From positions 1 to 15,341 of the forward strand of contig CALPIR020000034.1 in the NCBI GenBank assembly GCA_943323675.2: a stretch of DNA of 15,341 bases, written 5' to 3'. The translations under genes and the position numbers were made by a program. The DNA comes from Chitinophaga pinensis (GTDB lineage: Bacteria > Bacteroidota > Bacteroidia > UKL13-3). The first letter of the stretch is position 1; the number at the start of each line of letters is the position of its first letter. Shown here piece by piece: positions 1 through 8,000 of this stretch. Below the pieces are notes generated by a model. The model was not told the origin of the DNA and searched no databases. It was given only the letters and a program-made list of their open reading frames with translations.

Positions 1-330
1 ATGCATCCATAATTCCGCTTCAATACCGGTTTCTTCTAGTAGCTCGCGTTTAATTGAAATTAAAGGGTCAACATCTAATGACCCTCCGCCTTCTGGAATT
101 TCCCAGGTGTATTGGTTTATTGGAAATCTATATTGACCAACAATCCATGTATTGTATTCCTCATCAAGTACCAGTACACCTAAAGCTAACTTCTTAAAAT
201 GTACGGTACCATATACACCAGTTTTTCCTGATGAATGCAGCACATTGTGGTGGGTAACATTAATCCAAGAATTATCGTAAGCAGTTTGTTTATCAAGAAT
301 TTCCCAAGGATTTTGTTCGTTTGGTTTCAT
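1..330 (-). CDS. NUDIX hydrolase, ADP-ribose pyrophosphatase-like (C-terminus cut by window edge)
   Basis: Reading leftward from ATG at 330-328 gives 110 uninterrupted residues starting MKPNEQNPWEILDK and running off the left edge. A small beta-rich N-terminal part leads into residues 64-83 (VGQYRFP, then WEIPEGGG) and the Nudix box from G81 to I103, ending RELLEETGI. The family hydrolyses nucleoside diphosphates linked to another moiety using Mg2+ held by the Glu residues of REUxEE, and these are present (E96, E99, E100). The first Glu of the canonical GX5EX7REUXEEXGU pattern is Val87 here. WEIPEGGG before the box resembles NudF/ADP-ribose pyrophosphatase-type proteins, usually about 180-200 residues, so roughly half the protein is visible. 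Substrate cannot be decided. The start is 41 bp from the divergent lipoprotein start, so the two share a very short promoter region. Confidence 0.9.
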   Translation of the reverse strand, partial: MKPNEQNPWEILDKQTAYDNSWINVTHHNVLHSSGKTGVYGTVHFKKLALGVLVLDEEYNTWIVGQYRFPINQYTWEIPEGGGSLDVDPLISIKRELLEETGIEAELWMH

Positions 331-371
331 TGGTATTGTTTTTGTATTTTGCACCAAATAAAAGTAAAATT
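331..371. promoter_or_regulatory. Short divergent promoter region (candidate)
   Basis: These 41 bp separate the NUDIX start (leftward) from the lipoprotein start (rightward), so at least part of both promoters should lie here. On the plus strand TATTTTGC at 345-352 resembles the Bacteroidota -7 element TAnnTTTG with one T missing, and TTTG at 320-323 lies about 21 bp upstream, like the -33 element. On the minus strand TTTATTTG is a 7-of-8 match to TAnnTTTG. These are motif matches in AT-rich DNA only. The implied leaders would be very short. Confidence 0.25.
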
Positions 372-779
372 ATGAGTACTAAAAATGCCTTAGTTACATT
401 GTTTGGTTTGATGTTGGTAATCATTGGATCAGCATGCTCTAAAAGTAGTAATGATGATACAACACCCCAGCAACCGATTGTTACAATCGACTCGTCTGAG
501 TTTAACGGGCGTTTAAAAGCTGAAGTGCGTGATGTAAATAATAATTTAGAAACAAACGCGATAGTTTACCTCTTTGCAAACTATAGCGATTTGGTAAATA
601 ATTTGTCATTAAATTATATCTATACCAATAACTCAGGCATAGTTGATTTTGGTTACGTGTTGCAAGGTAATTATTATATAATGGCAAGAAATGTAACAGG
701 CGCAGTTGCACGCGATACAGCTGTAGTGCAGGTTACAAGCAGAAGAGAAATTACCAGAATAATGCGCTTATCGTATTAG
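372..779 (+). CDS. Small exported lipoprotein with a beta-sandwich-like domain, function unknown
   Basis: 135 residues. The start chosen is ATG at 372, because it gives a clean lipoprotein signal: MSTKNA, a hydrophobic stretch over residues 7-18, then G-S-A-Cys22 as lipobox. The in-frame TTG at 321 would add a second hydrophobic run and overlap the NUDIX start. The mature N-terminus (CSKSSNDDTT) is polar and partly acidic, which may resemble a Bacteroidota lipoprotein export signal for surface display; this is inference. Residues about 42-135 alternate hydrophobic and polar positions, with VRDVNNNLETNAIVYLF and a later GIVDFGYVLQGNYYIMAR. That resembles carboxypeptidase-regulatory-like or transthyretin-like Ig folds, in which a modifiable loop is followed by a G-Y-Y strand. 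No catalytic residues are apparent. It ends 3 bp before the convergent amidohydrolase stop. Family name not recognised. Confidence 0.75.
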   Translation: MSTKNALVTLFGLMLVIIGSACSKSSNDDTTPQQPIVTIDSSEFNGRLKAEVRDVNNNLETNAIVYLFANYSDLVNNLSLNYIYTNNSGIVDFGYVLQGNYYIMARNVTGAVARDTAVVQVTSRREITRIMRLSY

Positions 780-782
780 TTA

Positions 783-2042
783 TTACTTAGCTTCTATACC
801 GTAACGTTTGCTGTATTTTTTGTATAGTTCCGTTTGTGTATTTTCTAAATTACATTCTACACCATTTATAAAAGCATGTATTAATATGCTTTCTTTCATA
901 TTTAAAACGTCACCTTCAGTTATAATTAGTGTTGCATTTTTATCAACTTCAATTGTTCCTGTACTTTTTTCGTTACCAGTAATTTTCGCGGCATTCTCGG
1001 TAATAAGCTGAAGTGCTTGCTCTGAACTAATACCATAAGCAGCACAAGTTCCTGCTGTATACATCACATTTCGGCTTTCCCAACTTCCGCTAAAACCAAT
1101 TGATACTAAAATACCTTTGTTAAACAATTGTGCAGCTGTTTTGTAGGGTTGATCAACATCATGGTGGTTTCTGTTGGGCAGGCTATGTATCAAATTCACA
1201 ATTACTGGAATATTACTTTGTTTAATTTCATCAGCCACTAAATGCGCATCACTACCTGTAACTAAAGTTGCTTTAATAGGTTGATGTTGTTTTATAAACT
1301 GCATCGCTTCTAAAATACCTTTGGCCGAATTGGCATGTACATAAAGTATTTTGCGCTGCTTAAACAAATCTTGCATGGCTTGAAGCCTAAGATTAGTTTC
1401 ATGGTTATCCAATTTAAACTGGTATTGTTTAGCCTCAGCAAAAAACGTAATTAATTTTGCCTGTTGTTCTGTTAAATATTTTTGTTGCTCCTTAGGATCT
1501 TTTGCATAATGGTTAATTTCTGGCCAGTTAATATGAATTCCATCTTCGTTGATTACTGCATCTTCCCAATTCATGGCCTCAGTTTTTACAATACATGAAG
1601 TACCAGAAACTAATCCTCCTTGAGGAACAACTTGCATGTACGTTATGCCATTAAACTTTGCTGTTGGAACCACACGCGAATCTGTGTTATAGGCTATTAA
1701 TGAGCGCACGTTAGGATTTATTTCTCCTACTTCATTGTAATCTCGGGTTGAACGAATTGCATCAATTTCATTTAGCCCCAGAAAAGTATTTAACAAAAAC
1801 AATCCAGGGTAAACATGTTTGCCAGTTGCATCAATTATGCGTGCATTTTTGTAACTATTGCGCATGATGCTATCAACAAATACAATTTTGCCACTATCAA
1901 AAGCCACATAGGCATTGTTAATGGTTTTTCCATTGCCAATATGTACCGTTGCTCCCTTTATTATTATAGGTATTTGCTGTGCTTCAGAAGCAAAGGCTAG
2001 TACAAAAAATATGATGAGTATAAAATAGGTTCTTTTAATCAT
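783..2042 (-). CDS. Amidohydrolase-like protein with degenerate metal site, exported
   Basis: 419 residues from ATG at 2042-2040. This start is preferred over the in-frame upstream ATG at 2096 because it begins a clear signal peptide (MIKRTYFILIIFFVLAFASEA, cleavage before Q22) and overlaps the upstream gene by only 8 bp. The fold signature is of the amidohydrolase superfamily: a composite beta domain (IIKGATVHIGNGKTI, then DATGKHVYPG at 71-80) followed by a TIM barrel. The usual PGxxDxHxH motif reads PGLFLLNTF, so both metal-binding His are replaced (N85, F87). The late barrel Asp, normally in a G-T/S-D motif, appears as GFSG near 316-319. His236 (YVHANS) and His267 (GSDAH) remain. This suggests a non-catalytic or differently functioning paralogue, perhaps a partner of the upstream amidohydrolase. 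The C-terminal beta strand region (VDKNATLIITEGD) is normal, so it is not a recent pseudogene. Substrate unknown. Confidence 0.85.
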   Translation of the reverse strand: MIKRTYFILIIFFVLAFASEAQQIPIIIKGATVHIGNGKTINNAYVAFDSGKIVFVDSIMRNSYKNARIIDATGKHVYPGLFLLNTFLGLNEIDAIRSTRDYNEVGEINPNVRSLIAYNTDSRVVPTAKFNGITYMQVVPQGGLVSGTSCIVKTEAMNWEDAVINEDGIHINWPEINHYAKDPKEQQKYLTEQQAKLITFFAEAKQYQFKLDNHETNLRLQAMQDLFKQRKILYVHANSAKGILEAMQFIKQHQPIKATLVTGSDAHLVADEIKQSNIPVIVNLIHSLPNRNHHDVDQPYKTAAQLFNKGILVSIGFSGSWESRNVMYTAGTCAAYGISSEQALQLITENAAKITGNEKSTGTIEVDKNATLIITEGDVLNMKESILIHAFINGVECNLENTQTELYKKYSKRYGIEAK

Positions 2043-4965
2043 TGCAATGGTAATTAGGTTCTTGTTCTGAGATTTGAGTTTGTGTATCAGCTCCATTTTT
2101 TTGCGCTTGTAAAATGTTGCTTATTAATCTTGCTCTAGTTGCTGCTACTTGCTTTCTTAGCAGCTCGTCTGTTTGGGTGCTGTAATAACAAATACCATCT
2201 ACAAAAGTCATTTCAGGTTTTGCATATATACTTAACGGATTATTATTCCATAATACAATATCTGCATCCTTACCTTGTTTTATACTTCCTGTTCTGCTAT
2301 CAATACGAAGCATCTTGGCGGGGTTAAGTGTAACCATTTTCCAGGCTTCTTCTTCGGTTATTTTACCATATTTCACAATTTTAGCTGCTTCATGGTTTAA
2401 TCGCCTACCCATTTCAGCATCATCACTATTTATGGCTACAGTTACACCCATTCTATTCAATATGGCTGCATTCTGTGGTATGGCGTCAATAACCTCATAC
2501 TTATAAGCCCACCAGTCGGCAAATGTACTTGCATTTACTCCGTGTTTTTTCATTTTATCGGCTACTTTATAACCCTCTAAAATATGTGTGAATGTGTTTA
2601 CTTTAAAACCAAAAGTGTCTGCCACATGCATTAACATATTTATTTCACTTTGTACATAACTGTGGCATGTAATAAAGCGGTTGCTGTTTAAGATTTCTAC
2701 TAATGCATCAAGTTCTAAATCTTTACGTAAAGTTTTATCTGTTTTTAGTTTGCGTTCATATTCTCGTGCACGGGTAAATGCGTCAATAAATACTTGCTCA
2801 ACCCCCATGCGGGTTTGCGGATACCTTGTGGTAGCGCCATCTCCCCAGTTTGCTTGTTTTACATTTTCGCCTAAAGCAAACTTTATATACTTGGCCGCAT
2901 TTTCAATCTTCATTTTATCGGGTGATGCACCCCAACGTAATTTTATTAAGGCACTTTGTCCTCCAATTGGATTAGCGCTTCCATGAAGCAATTGCGCTGC
3001 AATAACACCTCCTGCTAATTGGCGGTATATATTAATATCATCTGCATTAACTGCATCACCAATTCTAACCTCGCTTGTTACTGCCTGCGTACCCTCGTTA
3101 ACACCATGTGTTATGGCAATATGAGAGTGCTCATCAATAATACCATTAGTAAGGTGTTTACCTGTAGCATCAATTATTTCGCAATCGCTACATGGTAATT
3201 GTTTTCCAATTGCAGTAATCTTACCATTTGTAATAATTACATCGGTTTGTGTTAATATACCTTGTTGTTCATTAGTCCATATGGTGGCATTTTTAAAATG
3301 CACCTTTTTAGCTTGTGGTAAAATATTGTTTCCAAAATCATTAAACGGATACCAAATTAAACTATCGCTTAAAATTGTAACACTATCCTTTGATTCTTGT
3401 TTTTTATTTTGGTTTGATGCTACAATTGCAACCCAATTTTCAATTGTTTGGTTTGATAAACGAGCAAATCCAGACAGCTCTTTTATGTTGTATGGATATT
3501 GTGCGCTATCAATTATAGTAGCATTAGCTGTATAGTTTATTAATGTTTTACCATCTAATATAAAGTTCGCTATTCCTGCATGATAAGAGGCCTTAAGTTT
3601 GAAAGTGTCGTTATTGATTGTAGCGATGTTCTTTTTTAAATACAATGTTATGTTGCTATTAATCTTGTATTCATTGGCAAGTACAACATCTGGGGTATTA
3701 TTTGTTTTGTGTGATTTGCCTTGAATTACAATTCCCATAATAGAAGTTTCATCATCAAACAAATCACCATCGCAAATAATAAAATTAGCTATTTTACCAT
3801 CTTTTAAATCACCTAAATTATTTGCATTAATAAATGAGGCAGGATTTTCAGTAAGGGCCTTTATTGCTTCTTGTTTAGGCAAGCCGTATTTAACAGCTTT
3901 TCTAATGTTATTTAAAAAGTCACCTTCTTTGCTTCCTTGTGCGGTAATACAAAACTTAATTTTGTTTTTCCATAAAAAGTATAAGTTAGCTGGCGCCAAC
4001 TCCCAATGCTTTAAATCACTTGTTGAAATAAGTTCAGCATCAAAAGCAGTATTTATTTTGTATGGCTTGGGGAAATTAACGGGAACAATTAAAGGTAAAT
4101 TTGTTTGTTTAATTTCTTGTACACGTTGGTATTCATCACCATTTGTTTTTATAATATACTTGGCATTAAACTCCTTTGCGATAGCCGCTGCACGTAACAC
4201 ATTTTGTTTATTACCAGCATCAAAAATTACAGGCAAATTACTTAGGTTTACAAACGCCTCTAGGGATAAATTTTTTTCTTTTTGTTGAGCTACATACCAT
4301 TTCGCATCATAGTATGTTTGTCGTATTAATGCAATACTACCCATTAATGATGATGGGTAAGGTTGTGGTGAATTACCTTTATTAAAACTAAAGCTCGAGG
4401 TGATGTTATTTCCAACAATTGTATAATGAGGTTCGTCATTTGCCGTTGTAACCAGTGCTGTTGTTCCTCTTAAAATTCCATCTTGATTTCCAGTAATAAC
4501 GGCTCCAATCCCCATCGTTCTTAAAGCGATGGCATCTTGATGGTTATAATTGAAATATTGTGCAGCGTTAATTTCAGGCTTTATCGCCTCGTTCCATGCA
4601 AAGGCACCCGCTTTATTGCTGTTAAATTGTTCACCATTATTTTTATTCTTGTTAAATGATGGAACATCAATTCCATAATTACTGTATAAATCAATAAATG
4701 ATGGATAAACAACCTTGCCTTTTAGGTTTACCTCAATTGCGTTTTTGGGTACAGCACCTTGTGCGGTAATTCGTTCTATTTTCCCCTGTTTTACAACAAT
4801 GGTTGCATCGTTTAATACAGAATTAGCATTTACGTATACTATGGCATGTGTATATGCTATGTAGTTTAACGTATTATTCGCTGGGCCATTAATATTAAAT
4901 GTAGTTTGAGCTTTTATAACAATCGATGTTAATAAAAGAGCTACGTATAGAAACAAAATCCTCAT
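2035..4965 (-). CDS. Two-domain amidohydrolase (degenerate N-terminal plus intact C-terminal domain), exported
   Basis: 976 residues from ATG at 4965-4963. An in-frame extension to 5040 would read through the terminator stem and is rejected. Residues 1-20 form a signal peptide ending KAQ, with Q20 as probable first mature residue. Domain 1 (about 35-425) has amidohydrolase edges (VVKQGKIERI, LKGKVVYPSFIDLYSN, and late LTENPASF...DGKIANFIICDGD), but HxH is Tyr94-Ser-Asn96 and no barrel Asp motif is visible. A linker (about 430-555) follows. Domain 2 (about 556-976) is complete: His613-x-His615 in GIIDEHSH, Lys695/Glu700 in YIKFALGEN, His768 in TCHSY, His794 in FTHILEGYK, and Asp848 or Asp849 in NSDDAE. 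Such enzymes hydrolyse C-N bonds of cyclic amides, amino-acid derivatives or peptides; the substrate is not predictable here. The stop overlaps the next gene's ATG by 8 bp, which suggests translational coupling. The product is probably periplasmic. Confidence 0.9.
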   Translation of the reverse strand: MRILFLYVALLLTSIVIKAQTTFNINGPANNTLNYIAYTHAIVYVNANSVLNDATIVVKQGKIERITAQGAVPKNAIEVNLKGKVVYPSFIDLYSNYGIDVPSFNKNKNNGEQFNSNKAGAFAWNEAIKPEINAAQYFNYNHQDAIALRTMGIGAVITGNQDGILRGTTALVTTANDEPHYTIVGNNITSSFSFNKGNSPQPYPSSLMGSIALIRQTYYDAKWYVAQQKEKNLSLEAFVNLSNLPVIFDAGNKQNVLRAAAIAKEFNAKYIIKTNGDEYQRVQEIKQTNLPLIVPVNFPKPYKINTAFDAELISTSDLKHWELAPANLYFLWKNKIKFCITAQGSKEGDFLNNIRKAVKYGLPKQEAIKALTENPASFINANNLGDLKDGKIANFIICDGDLFDDETSIMGIVIQGKSHKTNNTPDVVLANEYKINSNITLYLKKNIATINNDTFKLKASYHAGIANFILDGKTLINYTANATIIDSAQYPYNIKELSGFARLSNQTIENWVAIVASNQNKKQESKDSVTILSDSLIWYPFNDFGNNILPQAKKVHFKNATIWTNEQQGILTQTDVIITNGKITAIGKQLPCSDCEIIDATGKHLTNGIIDEHSHIAITHGVNEGTQAVTSEVRIGDAVNADDINIYRQLAGGVIAAQLLHGSANPIGGQSALIKLRWGASPDKMKIENAAKYIKFALGENVKQANWGDGATTRYPQTRMGVEQVFIDAFTRAREYERKLKTDKTLRKDLELDALVEILNSNRFITCHSYVQSEINMLMHVADTFGFKVNTFTHILEGYKVADKMKKHGVNASTFADWWAYKYEVIDAIPQNAAILNRMGVTVAINSDDAEMGRRLNHEAAKIVKYGKITEEEAWKMVTLNPAKMLRIDSRTGSIKQGKDADIVLWNNNPLSIYAKPEMTFVDGICYYSTQTDELLRKQVAATRARLISNILQAQKNGADTQTQISEQEPNYHCND

Positions 4966-5006
4966 AAGGCAATATATAAAATTGTTGCAATATAAAAAGC
5001 AGACAT
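4966..5006 (-). promoter_or_regulatory. Candidate promoter of the amidohydrolase pair
   Basis: Only about 40 bp separate the terminator T-run from the amidohydrolase start, so a dedicated promoter must sit here, or overlap the terminator, unless the pair is expressed by read-through. On the minus strand TATATTGC occurs at 4994-4987 and again about 17 bp closer to the start, each resembling the Bacteroidota -7 element TAnnTTTG with one T missing. No TTTG-type -33 element is evident at the expected distance. Weak motif evidence only. Confidence 0.25.
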
Positions 5007-5037
5007 AAAAAAAACGCGCGGCTTTGGCCGCGCGTTT
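5007..5037 (-). terminator. Rho-independent terminator of the giant surface-protein gene
   Basis: A perfect 11-bp inverted repeat: arm AAACGCGCGGC at 5012-5022, loop TTTG at 5023-5026, arm GCCGCGCGTTT at 5027-5037. Read on the minus strand the hairpin runs directly into eight Us (A-run at 5007-5014), a textbook intrinsic terminator. It begins 20 bp after the stop of the 1633-residue gene. The GC-rich core stands out from the AT-rich surroundings. On the plus strand a T-run (5042-5048) also follows after four bases, so some bidirectional activity is possible, but no plus-strand gene ends here. Confidence 0.92.
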
Positions 5038-5057
5038 CATGTTTTTTTAAACTGCTT

Positions 5058-8000
5058 TTATCTTAATAACGTAATGGATCCTGAGTAGGTGTATTTTTTA
5101 CCATTAAAGCTGGTTGCATTTATTTGGTAAATGTATACATCTTGTGGGCACTCAGCTCCAGAATTATTTACTAAACCATTCCAACCAATGTTTGAGTCAA
5201 ATGTAGAGAATACTTGTTGCCCCCAACGGTTAAATACATATACTTCAATACTCTTGAATCCTGCGGCATACACAAAGAATTTGTCATTACAACCAGGTAT
5301 TGTAGGATCAACACATGGATTAGAGTTTGCTCCTAGCGTTGGTCTAAATGCAGATGGAATAAAAACAGTAATATCTGGTTCGATGCAAACTGGTCTTATT
5401 GCTGTATCAATACAACCACCTGGCATTGTTATTACCGTTAAATATGTTGGTATATCACAAGACACCGTATCAAAAGCTATGTTTTGAGGATCTTTTTCGT
5501 CAAGAATTCTATCAGGTCCGTTACCTGAACCTGCGTATTGTGGATCAGGTCCAAAATTCCATCTGTACTTCATGGTTTGGTTATCGGCAACAGTAGAAGT
5601 ATTGAAAAAATCAAACTCAGGTTTAGCAATTGTTGTTCTCTCTGGATTGGTATAGAATGATGCTTTAGGAACATCATATACTGTTATGGTATCAATAAAC
5701 TCTGAGGTACAACCAGCAGGTGTAACCACTTTTAGTTTAATGGTTCTTTTGCCATATGTAGCAAGTGTGCTAATAATAGCAGAATCACTTGGTGCAAATT
5801 TAGTTTCATTGGTTCCGTTAATCAGGTACCAATTGTATGTACTACCTCCTACACCAGAACCTTCTGCAACTAGGTAAGAGTTAAGAGGTGCACAACCTAT
5901 ACAGCTATCGCAAGTATACTTCGGATTTGGTTTAGGATTAATATCTAAACGCACATTTGCTGTAGTTGCAGCGCATACTCCATTGTTGGTTGTACTTGCT
6001 GTTGCTATTACAAATTGCTTATCTGAATCGCCCGGTTTTGTAAACTTGTATTTTGGTGTTAATGACGCATCATTGTCAAATGACCCTGTACCATCGTGTG
6101 TCCATTTTACTCCATAAAATACAGGAGAAACAGTAGCCAATAAATCAAATGGAATGGTATCGTAATCGCATTTTGGTAAAACATTGTCTAAAGACAATGT
6201 TGGTGGTTGTTGCACAAATGTTGTAATAGAATCATATCCTGTACAGGTAGTACTTAATTTAGTTATAGAGTAATTATAGTAAGCGATATAGCTATTTTGT
6301 GGAATAACTAAAGGGTCTTGCACATTAAACAGACCTGTTGCTGTTACGCCAACTCCAGAAAACAGACCAATTCCTCCAACAGGGTTAGCAGTAGCTGTAA
6401 ATTGAATGCTTGAAGCTGTTTTACATATAGAATCATTCGTTCCTGCTGTTGCGTAATTAATGTCAACGTCAGGTAGTTTAATTATTTCCATATTTACACT
6501 GTCGCGAGCAGCACAACCAGTTGCATCATCTGTGTAATATAATTTCCAGATACCACCATTAATTGGAACAATAGGATTTTGTGCATCGAAGTTAAGTTTA
6601 CTTACAATGGCATTGTTCATGGTACTAGGAAGTTGACCTGATGCAAAGCTCCAATAAGTAGAACCTGGTATACTAGAATTTGTAGTAGCACCTGAATGTA
6701 ATGCTATTGGGAAAATTGGTTCGTTTTTGCAAATAGCAAAATCTAAACCAGCATCAACTATTGGTGTAGGTACTACTAGCATATTCATTGAGTCTACATT
6801 TACGCAACTTTTTAGTCCTGTTGAAGGTGCAGGTAAAGTATAGTTAATGGTATAAGTATATCTTAAAACATTAGGTGTTGGAGCCAAGTTAACTCCCGAT
6901 AATCTTGGATCGTATGAGAAGCTGGTTGTATTTGCATTTTCAACCGTGGTAACAAGACCCGCTCCTTGCGAAATAGACCAAATACCAACTTTACCTGATG
7001 GATCTTGTGGATTATGTTTATGATTTGCAAATTTTAAAGAGTAAACACCAACCCTATTAATACATACAGATGTATCAGAACCTGCCGATGTTTTAGGTAG
7101 AGCAAACACACGTATTAAAGTGGAATCTTCTCTTAAACACGCACCTTGATCTGCTGGACCTCGGTATGCGTATTTTAGGTAATAATTTTTACTCGCACCT
7201 GTAATTTGAGTTTGCATGGTAGCATAAAAAGTATCTTGTGGTAAGTTCGGTAAACTATCCACATTAAGCATAGTGGTATTGCCTGTAACAGATAATGCTC
7301 CTGGAGCATTATTAAATGTCCATCCGCCAATACCACCTTGTTGGTTAGCTGGTGTTACTAATCTAAAGGGCAATACCAATTCTCGTTCGCTTCTGCATAG
7401 ATTTTGCGGTTGTGTTGGAGATAAATTTGGTAATGGCCTTGCTATAACCCTAACTGTATCAGTATTACTGCACTCCAAGTAGCTTGAGGTTGTATCTGGG
7501 AAGGAATAATAAGCTGTTATTACATAGTCAGTGGTAATGCTTGGCGATGCTTTATAGTTGGATGAATAGCCTTTTGGTTGCACATTAACCAAAGTTGGAC
7601 CTACAATTCTATCCCATTTATACTTATACCCTCCTCTTGCTAATAAGCCAACAGTATCTTTCGGACATACAGAAGTATCAGATCCTGCATTTACAACAAT
7701 TGGTTGGTTAACACGTAAATTAAAGGTATCGCGCATCCTGCAACCAAATGTATCAACCATAAGTAGTACATAAGTTCCCGAATCTTTTTTAACAACAGAT
7801 TGCACAGAATCATTGGTTTCTAAACTGTTGTTTTTAAACCAAGTATAAGATGCAATGTTGCCATTATTATTCCCTGCATTAAGTGTAAATGATTGACCTG
7901 CGCAAATACGTGCTGTATCTGGGCTAAATAACGGAATAGGCAGTTGTTTGATTACTAAAACTGTACTGTCAAAGTATTTACAACCCCTTAAGTCCCTTAT

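Noticed and set aside
2043..2096. Extended start of the downstream amidohydrolase at 2096
   Set aside because: It would bury the signal peptide 18 residues in and lengthen the overlap with the upstream gene to 62 bp; ATG at 2042 is better.
3905..4288. 127-codon plus-strand open frame opposite the amidohydrolase
   Set aside because: Antisense shadow with no motif or plausible start signal.
4966..5040. N-terminal extension of the two-domain amidohydrolase beginning MKRAAKAARFF
   Set aside because: It is encoded by the terminator hairpin and A/T tracts. Starting at 4965 gives a standard signal peptide ending in AQ.
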